Source: Bryoerythrophyllum caledonicum
Lineage: Eukaryota > Streptophyta > Bryopsida > Pottiales > Pottiaceae
DNA: 64,000 nucleotides
Reading direction: 5' to 3'
Assembly (NCBI GenBank): GCA_963971425.1
Contig: OZ020514.1
Coordinates: forward strand, 45,909,527-45,973,526
Positions 20,051-30,420 of the stretch are shown here, one piece after another. Each line of letters begins with the position of its first letter. Position 1 is the first letter of the stretch. The notes beneath the pieces are model-generated. The model made no database searches. It was not told the DNA's origin and was given only the letters and a program-made list of their open reading frames with translations. A program made the position numbers and the translations under genes.

Positions 20051-21410
20051 GGTCAGAATCTTAGTTGATAGGTCACTGTTCATTCGCGGACTAGGCCCCG
20101 CGTTGACTTTAGGGTTTTGACTTGGTTTTGCCTTGGATTTTGTGTAATAAGTGACCTTTGACGGTGCACGTCGTGGGAAGTGGCAGCACCGCCGCCAAGA
20201 GTAGTTAATGTCACCGTTTTTAGTTAGAAGGTATCGTTTGGATTTTGGACTCTTGTGTGAGTCCTTCGCAGTATAAGAGAGGAGTCTCGTGGCCTCTCTC
20301 TTCACTGCTTGATGTGTGTATTTTCTTTCAGTTTAATTCTAAACCTACGCTCTGAGAAGACCTTCGATGGTTCGAGAGCTCGGATTGCATACATGACTGT
20401 GAGTATCATTTCAAGTAGTCCACTCCTCAAGTCTATACTAACTGTCTAATCATTGTTTCCTTGTTCCATCAAGTAGACTAGTCGGGGTAGATGGGAATAA
20501 TAGGTGCGGTGAGAAGATAGCTAGTAGGGGCGTGACTTCAATTCTAACCGTACAGTTGTTTCCTTGTTCCATCAAGTAGATTAGTCGGGGTGGATCGGAA
20601 TATCAGGTGAGATTGTATGTCTCTAGAGGAGGACGAGGGGAGAGTGACGGATGTGAAAAGGGTCCTAATGAGTCTTGAGTGACCTTCCGGCGTACCGGTT
20701 GGTGTCGGTTGTGAAGACTCGTATCATCCCCTGAAATATCCTACCTCCAGCTGCAGAGGAAGTGGAGGGAGACTGAGAGGAGGAGGGATAGTGGGCGGGT
20801 AAGCCCCTTGCTCACTTACATTACGCCGCTCGCAGCCTCGGAAACATGGGTCTAACACCCCTTTGGGGGGATCTCAGTGACACCATAACCATCCAAGTGA
20901 GTGAGTAGAGTTAGAAGGAGAGAATGGGAGGTAGAGTAGCTGTTAGTTGTGTCGAACACTAAAATCTCTGCCAGTCCACGGACTACCATCCGTGGTGATA
21001 TAATCTGTATCCGGGTACTCGTGTACCCCGGATGTCTATAGTCTGTATAACTGTAAAGATAACCCCCCCTCCCTTAACCGGGACTAAGTCGAGGTAGGTC
21101 CTTGCCCAAAGGTCCCTACCTTCCGACGAGGTAGGTCCCTACCCGAAGGTCTCTACCTTCCGACGAGGTAGGTCCCTACCCGGGGGAAGCCCTCGTACGG
21201 AGAGCGGGATGGTGGCTGTAGATAACGCTCCGGCGTTGTAATCTAACCCTTTTCCTTTCTTTCCTTTGATGTAATTATTGTGATATAGGTAACCTGGTGT
21301 ACATATAGATGAGTTGTTAGTCGTTGTAGTTCTCGGTGATTCTCTGTGGGAACAATTACCTTAAGGGTATCTTTGTCTTAAGATGTGAATAGTTGCCAAC
21401 ACGTACTACG
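20051..21410 (+). other. Noncoding tail of the R1 element
   Basis: No gene. It contains a duplicated block TTGTTTCCTTGTTCCATCAA at about 20,453 and 20,548 (95 bp apart), a 37-bp tandem repeat (next entry) and the family 3' signature up to about 21,410. The same overall tail is found in the other R1 copies with much sequence change. Confidence 0.6.
21091..21200 (+). repeat. 37-bp tandem repeat with near-palindrome
   Basis: GAGGTAGGTCC starts at 21,091, 21,128 and 21,165, a 37-bp period. Each unit holds GGTAGGTCCCTACC, whose halves GGTAGG and CCTACC are reverse complements. Confidence 0.85.
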
Positions 21411-21429
21411 ACACCAAATCTTAAATTTT

Positions 21430-21895
21430 CAGTCCGAGATTTGCATTTGTTCAAGCACAAATAATTATTGATACACTATTGATACACTAAATGTGCACAA
21501 GTGAAAGAAATAATTTTATTATTTTTACAGAAATTGATACCTAGTGTAGTAAATGGCATTTAGTGTACAGTTATGTCACTACACTAAGTGCCTCATTTGC
21601 AATTGGTGTATCGGTTCACATTTAGTGTATACTACACTAAACATAAATTTTAATGTACCAACATACTGCAACTTTAAACACTATAATCTAACTCTACTAG
21701 TGCGGGGACGTCCCCGCCCCTACACTACTACACGCGGAGACGTCCCCGCCCATTTATGGGCAGAGGCGGGGACATCTGTGCCCCACCTCCTTCTTGGCAT
21801 TAGTCCCCGCCCCTACTCAAACATAACCTTGTCCTACGCGGCAGCGATGTGGTACCAACATGGCTGCCACGTCGCCTATTTTTTACTTAGTGGAT
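21430..21895. repeat. Element C right arm with two palindrome types
   Basis: 21,460-21,665 is rich in TACACTAAA / TTTAGTGTA. Examples are GATACACTAAATG at about 21,481, CATTTAGTGTACAG at about 21,557 and TTTAGTGTATACTACACTAA at about 21,620, which is itself a dyad. 21,702-21,717 is a perfect GCGGGGACGTCCCCGC, followed by GCGGAGACGTCCCCGC at 21,734-21,749 and halves near 21,765 and 21,803. The shared C-type palindrome ties this arm to 13-15 kb. An open frame at 21,553-21,897 runs across it but looks accidental. Confidence 0.7.
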
Positions 21896-23010
21896 AAGTC
21901 AATCCTATGTTGACTGTATCGGACGGGCGAGAGTTCTACCGGACGGGCGATTCGGACGGACGGGCGAACCAGACGTCCGTCCAGTATGACAACCTTGAGT
22001 ACAGGAATGGAGAGATTGGGGTAGGTCGCACCTTCTCCAATCTGGTCAAGTACTTGCTTACCAGTTTCCACACGATGGTTCCTTAGGCCACCTTCCTCTT
22101 GCCGGTGTAAGCTCCCGAGATCGTGTTGGCGAGGGTCGTGGTCGTCTTCGATGGTCGATCCGGATACATGATCTGGAGCAGGAACTCGTACACCCTTCTT
22201 GCCCTCGCGTCCTTGCAGTCCGCCACTGTCAAGCTGTCCTTCGGATCTGCCTTTTGCGCAAACTTCCCATCGACAAAGCATTCCCGGCGTGAGCACATAC
22301 CTTCTCCGCGGATCGAGAATCCGTAGACTATGCTCCACATTGTTGAAGTCCACTTCTTCGGCTTCCCGCGGATTGTACCGTTGAATTCGTTGGAGACTCC
22401 ATCCAGTAGCTACCGGACCATGGCGTCGTCCCTCAAACCCCATGGCTGCTCCCGAAACCCAAAGCATCCCGTCCTCTTCAGGTCCGCATCCAACGCCTTC
22501 CGGTCACTCTCGGATTTGAGAACCACCGGAACCACATTCCAGAGGTTCACGATTGAATCGGTTGGCGCCCTGCTCTTGGTCGCCTTCTTCAACGTCATCG
22601 CAACTACCCTCTCCCTGGATACGAAGCCGGACTCTTCCTAACGGATCCGTAGAGAAATCCGCACTTAAACCCTAACCCGCAAAGGTGGCGCTACCGACTC
22701 ACCAAGCTCACTTTCACCACCCTCAGCTGCACACAATTGCTCGCGTGCCGCTAAACAACCCTGGAGATCACTAAGAAAGATGAGAGGAAGAACCCTGGGA
22801 TTAACTATTTCTTCCCGGTCCGGTAATCATTACCTAAATCCGAACCTGCAGCCGGTTATGGTCATTAAACCCGGGGACGGTTCTGACCGTTAGATCCCGA
22901 TCCTGGTTCCATCTTGCCGAGACTGAAATTGGACTAGAGATGCCCGAATTCTTTCTTAGTGATTTTAGGATTTTTAGTTTTAGGCTACGAGTGCTTGTGA
23001 TAGTTTTTAG
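21896..23010 (-). mobile_element. R1-family fragment, subfamily 2
   Basis: Minus-strand copy of the R1 gag-like region: blocks VYGFSIRGEGMCSR, DPKDSLTVADCKDARARR and FLLQIMYPDRPSK match the 661-codon protein's EVYGF / ALQDCQDPRAKR / LHPEKP region. The upstream part (TLKKATKSRAPTDSIVNL) is shared with the fragment at 44,258-44,805. Truncated and broken; only the front part of the gene and its leader survive. Confidence 0.65.
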
Positions 23011-24985
23011 TAATGTATCTATTTAAAATGGGGATGTTTCCTATTTCCAAAAAATCACCGCCCATTTGCCCTTTACTTACACTAAGACCTTAATTCCATA
23101 TGGCACATACGGTTCCGACACATACAACTAGGTTCCGACACATACGTCCTTGACTTGACGTCTTTGTGAAGCCAAGCTTTGTGAGTGAGTTAGTGAGTGT
23201 TTAGTGAGTTCTTTGCTTGTAAGTGATGGTTTTTCATTAGTAAAGGCTCCGCATTCACTACTTGGTTGCACTCGTTGATTCTACCCTTGTGGAGTGCGTG
23301 TCGCTTGAGTTCTTGTGGAAAACACATGTATCTTTCCTTGAGGGTGTACTACGTATACATTTTTTAGCGTATGTTTTTTGTTTATTTGATGTTGGTTGTG
23401 ATTCTCGATCTGTTGTGTTTAGCGATCTTTGTTTTCACGACAAAGCGGCGACTAACATGGATGGCAATCCCAACGGGAGTTTCCGAGACCTATCCAACCC
23501 TTGAGTCCGGTTACCATCACCCCAGACCAGCGCACCAACAACGGAGGATCCGGAAACTCCTTCTAGACAAAAGGACAAGGAGCCCGAGTCTACGCCTGAG
23601 CCGCCAGCGTCCACTTCGGAGCAGCCACAGGCTAGTGCGGCTGCAAAAGAGGTAACCCCTAGGCGTAAGAGTCTTAGGAAGAAAAACCAAATTACCCCGT
23701 AGTTTGGATCTTTAGTCAGCTAGTTTTAGTAGCAATTAACGATGGAGCTCAGGGTTGCACCTAGCTACCAAACCATAGGCTAAAAAATACCCTACACTAG
23801 TTTATTTGTTAGAAGCGGAAAAATTGGATCTCAGATCCATAAAATCCAGATATGAAATCCATAAAATCTGGATCTGAGTTTTGAATTCCGGATTTTTAGG
23901 GATAAGATCTTTTTAATTTAAAGATAAGATTTCCTAGATTTCAAGCGAGTAAGGTAGGCTTTTAGATTCAGGAATTTAGTTAGTACTTAATGAATGAGTT
24001 TTAGTTAGTTCATCATCTTGTTGTCTCTCATGAAGAGTATTTTCCATCTATCACATTTTCTCTTCTTGAACTTGTGGTGATTAGGTTTCCTTTCCTATGA
24101 GGGAACGGATCCATTGCGGTTGGTGTATTGTGATTCAAGTTCTGGTGTATGAGTGTTAGAAGGGTTGCATTTAGAACGACTAGTTTGGGCTTGCATTGGC
24201 AGATCGCCCGGAAGAGCTGTAGGAGAGATTAGGTAGAGACCTGACAGTCTGCAGAGATCGGAAGTAGCCAAGAGGGAGGAAGGAACGTACTACAGGGTGG
24301 GCCTGGTAGTTCCTAGGGCACGGAATACGCGTGTGAACCTGGATTTTGGTTGAGGCCGGAATTTCTCCTTACCATAGGAAAAAGCCTGATGTGTATATCT
24401 AGAAGGAAGTCTATCTACAAAACAGTAACACTCATTCAATAGAACCACTGTAGTACCAATTGGAATGTCGTTGTAGTCCGGATCAACCTCTGTATGACCG
24501 CATCCGGATAGCCATTCAAATGATGTGAGAGTGTGGGTCAAGTTGTAACAACTATTCACCGGTTAGCGAAGTAGGAGAGTGGGTGTTTAGCCACTATAAG
24601 GTACGAGGCAGTGCATGTCTAGCCACTTTAAGTCACAAGATAGTGGAGAATCCGGCCACTTACACAAAATAGGATCAGTGGCATCCGGCGACTAGATTAA
24701 AAACCCCGGAAGAAACTCCGTCGGAAGTTATCAGCGATCCGAAAGGATCTGGAAACTATTGTAAGACCTCCGGAATCCGAAAGAAACGGGATGGTAGATT
24801 AAGGGATGAATAGGAAAGCTAACCAAGAAAATAATGTTTGGTAATTAGTTAGTTCTTACCTATCGGTTAGGAAAGAAACAATAGGTCTTCGTGGGAACGA
24901 ATTTAGAGCGGATACTTTGGGTACATTTAGCTACAACTAAGTGCTATCTAGAGGAATACCTACTCTACGAACTACGACAAGGGCC
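23011..24985 (+). mobile_element. R1-family 3' region fragment
   Basis: Mostly noncoding. From about 24,180 it matches the tails of the other copies block for block (GATCGCC…GGAGAGCTG, CCATAGGAAAAAGC, CCACT…CCGG spacers). It ends in GAATACCTACTCTACGAACTACGACAA at the R1 3' signature, abutting the RNase H end of the Ty3-type element. Small open frames near 23,262-23,655 have no family features. A truncated fossil. Confidence 0.6.
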
Positions 24986-26163
24986 TTAAATTGGCTTTGG
25001 CCCAAATTGCAGCCAAGGCTTCTCCTTCATAGGACAAAGAGTTGGACTCCGCGTTAATGTTGCTCCTAGAAGCAAAGGCCACAACGTACTCTAGTCCCTC
25101 ATCATCCTTCTGAGTCAACACTACCCCCAATTCCACAACAATATATTCTATGTGCAACTAAAAGGGTCGTGTAGCATCCAGACGCCAAAGCATAGGCGCT
25201 AAACCGAGCTTTAGCTTCAAATTAGCAAACGTCTATTGTTGCTCCCGTCCCCAAGTCCATGGTTGATCCATTCACGAGCAAACGCTTGCTGCACCTCCCG
25301 TCTCCAAGTCCATGGCTGATCCTTCTCCGTGACAATATTCAATGGCTTAGTAATCAAGCTAAAGTTCTTGACAAATCGGCGATAGTAATTTGCGAAGCCA
25401 AGAAAATCTCAAAGCCCTGATACAATGGTTAGCGCAAGAATCTTCTGCAACGCATCTACCTTGGCCTGTTGCACGCCAAGACCCCTTGGAACAATCATAT
25501 GTCCCAAATATGGCAACCAATCGTAGAAGAACTTGCACTTGCCATGGTGCTAGCGCAATCTCCACTGCCGTAACATCTTAAACACCGCCTGACGATGCCT
25601 CACATGCTCATGTGGGCTGCTTCTAAAAATGATAACATCATCAATGAAGCATCAGACAAACGGTAAACCGGTCAACACCTAGTCCATCATCCTCTGAAAC
25701 TCAGCAGATGCATTTTTTAGGCCAAATGGAAGAAATTTCCAATGATAGAATTGATTTTTTCCATCCTGATCAACTTTTGAGAATGCAATCTTCACTTGAT
25801 CATCCACCATCAATGGTAATTGGTGATAACCAGCCCGCAAATCTAGAGTGCTAAATACTCTAGCGTGGCCCACCGCATCAAACAACTCCTTCGGCGTGGG
25901 CATGGGATACCGGTTTGACTTGGTCTTGTGCTTGACCGGCCTTTAATCTCCATACATTTGCTTCTCAGTCCAATTGCCATAGATATCCTTCTTTGATGGC
26001 ATAACCGTGGCACAAGCGTACTCGCCATCAGAGGCTCAATCAAGCTGGCGGCCAACAACTCCTCACAACGAGTTTGAACCCCAACTTTCTCAGAGAGATT
26101 GAGCTTGTACGGTCGTCGGAAGATGGAGTTGTGGTCTTCCAACTCAATGTGAATCGGTTTGCC
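24975..26163 (-). pseudogene. Reverse transcriptase and RNase H remnant (Ty3 type)
   Basis: Recognisable blocks are HIELEDHNSIFRRPYKL (start of RT), MPTPKELFDAVGHARVFSTL and DLRAGYHQLPL, then KIAFSKVDQDGKNQFYHWKF followed by LPFGLKNASAEFQRMMD. RNase H follows with DDEGLEYVVAFASRS and SYEGEALAAIWA. These are standard Ty3/gypsy RT and RNase H blocks. Broken fossil. Confidence 0.85.
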
Positions 26164-26939
26164 TCTGTTGTAAGCCCAAAAATAGACCCCCTAAGATAAT
26201 CAATTTTTAAACCTACAAGGTCCTATTGTTACACCACTTAACCATTCCTTATGCTTAACTGTAGATTCTAATTTTACTGGAGTTGGATCCTGGGCATATC
26301 TATTTATATATTTAGAACTTGATAATACTATTATCTTAACCCAGTTAAGTGAACTCGATTAACCCTTCCATGGAATTTAAACACTTATCTCTGGATAAAT
26401 TAATTAGGTATGAGTAATTATTTAATTATTTGTTATCTAATTATTACGGTTATCATTTATTATGATTATTATTTTTATTATTATTATTTTATTTTATTTT
26501 TAAATTGTTTTTTTTTTTTTTCGGGTTTAGGTCGGCTAATCAGGCCTGATCCAGATCCTGTTTTGTGGCAGCAACTTCAGCAGCACTTATCTCTTGATTC
26601 GGGACTCTGAATCCAAAAAAATTTCCTCTCACAATGATCAGCAACTCATTTCCAACTTGAATGAACCACTTAGAACCAATATCAGCAGGCCGAGGACATA
26701 GAAACTACCATCACAAGAATTTTCCATGCACCAACGATCTCAACACATCATTATGAACCAAAGACGAACTGTTGCATACAAAATAGAGTCAATGGGCTGT
26801 GGACCGGTTCAGCTCTGATGGAACTTGTGGCCAAATACCTAATTCTGGCAAAAATTTACCAGCGCTTCCGCATGAGATTCGGCCACCAGAATTTTAACAC
26901 CTTGCTCCTCGCAGCTCTCTAGCACCTTCTCTCTGGATC

Positions 26940-27930
26940 GCACCGCGCGCGCAGGCTCTTGATCTCTCGCAAAGACGCCCGCAGCTCCGCGACAAGCCGG
27001 GTGACGACCTCCGGCAATTCACACCAGACTCACACTTCGACACAACACCTCTGGTCAGAGGCGTTTACAAACGCCGGCACCCTCCAGATCGATCCTCCTC
27101 CTCGAGTCTTCTCCAGCTCGTGTCAGCTCCTTCGCGCACTCCAGCGCGCTCTCTCAACACAAAAAAAAAATTAAAAATTAAAACGGCTCTCTCTCCCGAG
27201 CTCAGAACCAGACCTTGTGATCAATTCACGGACCCGCAATCCTAGCAGCCACAACACCTATTGCCTCACACACACAAGAAAAAAAAAAAAAGTAAGCATA
27301 TAAAAAAAACCCGCACCTCACACCTCGCGCACACAGGCGCGCAGTCTCCTCACACCTCGGGCACCCTCCAGCGAGCCTCTCCGCGCCGAACAGCTTCCCG
27401 GAACCGAGCCCAGCTCGCGCAAGCTCCTCTCTCTCCGCGCACTCCGCGCGTTCTTCCCCCAAAAAACCACACAGGTCCGCAGCTCGCCCACGCTCGCGGG
27501 AGCTCCTCTCCCACGCACACGATTTTCCTTTGCGCGCCCAGATGCGCACCTCTCCACAAAACAACAGCACGAAAAACCGGAGAGCTCCAGCCTCCGATCC
27601 TCCAGCTCCCCCGCTCGCAGGAGCTCCTTGCTTGCGCGCTCAGCCGCGCACCTCTCCTAACAGCACACAAAAACGAGAGCTCTTGCTCCGATCCTCCAGC
27701 TCTCACACACACAGGTGCCTCTAAAAAAAAAACAAGACACGAAAACAACGAGCTCCAGCTCGCTTGCTCGCAGGAGCTCCTCTCCCACACGCCGATCGCG
27801 GTGCACACACACTCCCACGATTCTCCTTCGCGCGCCCAGCGCGCACCTCTCGAACGGCTCTTCCAAAAACAGAGAACTCCAGCTCTCCTCGCCAGGGATT
27901 CCGCCAGGCTCCTCCCTTCCCCCCCCTTTT
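26940..27930. repeat. Diffuse repeats with GGAGCTCC palindromes
   Basis: C-rich repeated phrases (CTCGCAGGAGCTCC, GCGCGCCCAG, GCGCACCTCTC, CACACACA) recur at irregular spacing. GGAGCTCC occurs near 27,499, 27,626 and 27,773. This lies inside the LTR-type insertion and explains the long spurious frames on both strands. Confidence 0.7.
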
Positions 27931-28059
27931 TTTTTTCTTTTTTTGTTCTCTGCCTATCTCTTTTTCTTCCCCGACAAGACTGGCTTAGTTTTAATGAGGC
28001 AGCCCATGACCTCTCACAGAAGTGCAGGATTGGCTACTTACAGCCATTTTGGCATGGTT

Positions 28060-28791
28060 TAAGTTTATCACGAGCATTAATTTGCCGCTTTGCTCCTGAC
28101 AAGCCGCTCTAAGATTAAATCCATGGTGGCAAAAATCGTCATGTGGCATGTGCATGGAGAAGCACATCCAACCACTTCCTTTTTCTTTTTTTTCTTTTTT
28201 TTTTTCTTTTTTCTTTTTCTTTTGATCTTTTAAATACTATTACACTAGATCTAATACTATCTACTGATGACTTTCAATTTACTTATAAATTCAAAAACTA
28301 ACCACACAGCCGGACTCCCAGCACCCTAGTTAGTCTATCAAAATTTCCTTAGCATTTTTGAAGGTTCGTGAGTATTTTTCCCGAACGGTCAACCCGCTGA
28401 TCCACTAGTCAAACCCTAGAAATAAACAGCAATTCAACTCGGAAAATTCTAGAAATTTTACCACTACTTCTACCTGCTAGGAGACACTCTTCCAATTTTT
28501 CCCATATTTTTTGACCCATTTCTCAAATTTTAGTCATTTTCCAAAGACTTTTCTTTCCATTGTTTATCCTTTTCTTCATTTCCATTCTACTTCCACTACA
28601 CTTTCAAGCATATTAGTAGGAAGGAGGACGAATGGGAAGTTTAATGTCACATCATGGCTCTAGGCCTATTAATCTAGGAATTTGACCCTAATAGATGGGT
28701 TGTCCACCAATTTAACTAAAACTTGGTTAATACTATCAAAAAACTCAAAAAAATGAAGAAAAAGAGTGAGGGCCCACTTTGGCCACTCACA
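28060..28791. other. A/T-rich end of the LTR-type insertion
   Basis: No gene. It contains a pyrimidine tract at about 28,168-28,225 and A/T-rich sequence up to the insertion edge at 28,791. Confidence 0.5.
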
Positions 28792-28796
28792 TCTGT

Positions 28797-30420
28797 AGTC
28801 CTCCAAATCATGGAGACTACAGGCAAAACAACTAGGATACAAAGGTATAAACGCTCGTACACTTCGTGCCTCAGCACCGGTAAGATGTGGCCCCAAATCC
28901 AAAGGCCAATCATCAAACTCCGTGGTCTCCTTCTCCACGGTAGAAGATTGAATCCGTACTGGGTTGGCCAATGATTGCTACTTTGTACAGAGAGGACATT
29001 AATGCCCCCTGATCCCTCATCCACGGGATCTACATTAATTCTTGTGTTGTGATGATAAAGCTGGAAATAGATATCAAGGGCATCCTCTCCATTCAAAGTC
29101 CTTGGCCAAGGCTGCAAAGACACGCTGAGCACGAAGCTCCTCAACTGCATGCCTCTTCCAAAAAAAAAACAACTCCGCTTCCTCGATCTCTATGAGGTGT
29201 GGCACCGCTCCCTCCTGACCATCAGAGTCTGCCCCCAACACGTGTGGATGGTCGCTCAAACAGCGCTGAACAACGAAACATAGGCCACAAACCCAAACGA
29301 GGGTGTTGAGGTCAATGGCTTGTCCCAACAAATAATGACCCTGGCCTTGAAAGAGATTTGGTGCGGCGGTGGTGCCTGTTAAAAACCCCATTGCCCGCTC
29401 CCTCTCATCGGCACAAGGCTCCTCGTAAGTTTGGGAAGATGAATTTTAAACCATAACCTGACCATGTGCCCTAAAGGCAAAAGAGTCGAGATAGCACATC
29501 AACGTGGCAACTGCCCCCGGAGTAAAACCAACGGGGTTCACCACCGCCAATGGTGGTTCATCATCTTTCGTAACCTCCATGGAAACACGAAGGTCGTCCA
29601 AGATGTCATCAGTTGCACGACGCACAGGCCGTTGCACTTGAGCAAGTGCAGAGGTAAGCGTCGCCGATGATGCGATGTTGGTCCAAATCCAACGTGGCTG
29701 ATGGGCGTAAGAATCCAACGCCATGGCATCAACAAAGGTCGGGGTACCAACAAGGTGATGGATGTATGCCCTATCCTCACGCACTTTCATCCGTGTGTCC
29801 TCCAATGGGGATACATTCTTCAAAATGTACCCCAGTGGAGTCGATTGATTGGTAGTCCTCTACAAAATGATTCTCAGCAAATCCGCAAAGAGCCCCGATT
29901 GTGGATTATCTAACCCACGCACACTGTCCGCCCGTGAATAGCCTTGCCAAGGCCATCTGCTAATCACCAAGTCAACATGACCTAACCAGCAAAGATCATC
30001 CTCAATGATCAACGTCACATCACGTGGCAATTGTCAAAATATCCTCGAATTGTAGAAGGTGGTAAATGCTCCAGAGACAACTCCAGACGGCGTTGAATGT
30101 GATGGTTAGCCGCACGGTTGATTGCAAAACTACTATTCACATGGATATACTGACGTACTTTGAGACCGGCCTCCAACACTACCGCGAGTCCTGTACCGAT
30201 TGCGGCAAAAAGCTCCACAAGGGTAATATCCTCATCCGATGCTTGCCACTGAATAGTACAAGCCAACAACAGAGTGGAAGAGCCCACTCAAAAGTGGGGA
30301 GCATCAATAGAATCCACAATCTCCCGACTGCGACGTGTGAGCTCCAACTCAGTCATCCATGGAGAAAGAGGATCCTTGCTATGTGTCGTAGTCAAGTAGT
30401 TCGTTATTCTGAAAATTAAC
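28797..30420 (-). pseudogene. Retroelement-borne C5 DNA methyltransferase-like region
   Basis: From the right: an SAM-site-like block LVELFAAIGTGLAVVLEAGL (about 30,215, C5-MTase motif I), then HVDLVISRW and GLDNPQSGLFADLL (the region of motif IV), ILKNVSPLED (motif VI-like ENV position), and GTPTFVDAMALDSYAHQPRW with WIWTNIA (motif VIII-X region). The linker DLNTLVWVCGLC…SDHPHVLG…GQEGAVPHLIEIEEAE and the pre-RT block YPSCFACSLHDLEDY follow. This order (DNMT, linker, RT) is what I recall for charophyte DNMT-bearing retroelements. It is broken in several places and is very unlikely to be active. Confidence 0.75.

Larger units (their letters stand above)
17140..21410 (+). mobile_element. R1-family element (gag-like single-gene element)
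   Basis: About 4.3 kb on the plus strand: a repeat-rich leader, one long open gene (18,065-20,050) and a long noncoding tail ending in the family's 3' signature (CTGTGGGAACA … GTACTACGACA). That signature resembles the end of plant Ty3-type LTRs, but no reverse transcriptase or paired LTRs are seen. I treat it as a nonautonomous, retroelement-like fossil. The gene is open over its full length, so this is the best-preserved R1 member in the window. Confidence 0.6.
12230..21895. mobile_element. Element C: tandem gene pair plus kinase, split by an R1 insertion
   Basis: This block shares one palindrome family (core GCGGGGACGTCCCCGC) at 13,678-13,790, 15,091-15,196 and 21,702-21,815. The third group lies beyond an unrelated R1-family insertion (about 17,140-21,410), so the element probably continues on the far side. 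It encodes two minus-strand paralogs and a divergent plus-strand kinase-like protein. I see no transposase, so it may be nonautonomous or of an unrecognised class. Edges are approximate. Confidence 0.5.
26169..28791. mobile_element. LTR-type insertion inside the Ty3-type element
   Basis: The insertion starts TGTAAGCCC and ends ACTCACA, with a 5-bp target duplication TCTGT at 26,164-26,168 and 28,792-28,796. The flanking retroelement coding blocks are split by it. Inside, GCTCTGATGGAAC near 26,816 resembles an inverted initiator-Met primer site, and the inverted ATGCGGAAGCGCTG block lies next to it, as at 1,558. It may be a solo or partial LTR. The open frame at 27,261-28,112 (283 codons, low-complexity Ser/Pro/Arg/His) comes from repeated CTCGCAGGAGCTCC-like units and is not a gene. 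Confidence 0.7.
24986..30420 (-). mobile_element. Ty3-type LTR retroelement with a DNA methyltransferase, broken
   Basis: On the minus strand, from high to low coordinates: a C5-DNA-methyltransferase-like segment, a linker domain, a pre-RT segment, then (after a 2.6-kb insertion at 26,169-28,791) reverse transcriptase and the start of RNase H. Right and left ends are lost or masked by R1 copies, and no own LTRs were identified. The element is decayed, with roughly five to ten breaks by eye. Older than both the insertion inside it and the R1 copy that cuts its RNase H end. Confidence 0.75.

Noticed and set aside
27261-28112. 283-codon open frame with Ser/Pro/His/Arg-rich protein
   Set aside because: Lies wholly inside an LTR-type insertion and arises from repeated C-rich phrases; long frames are open on the other strand too.
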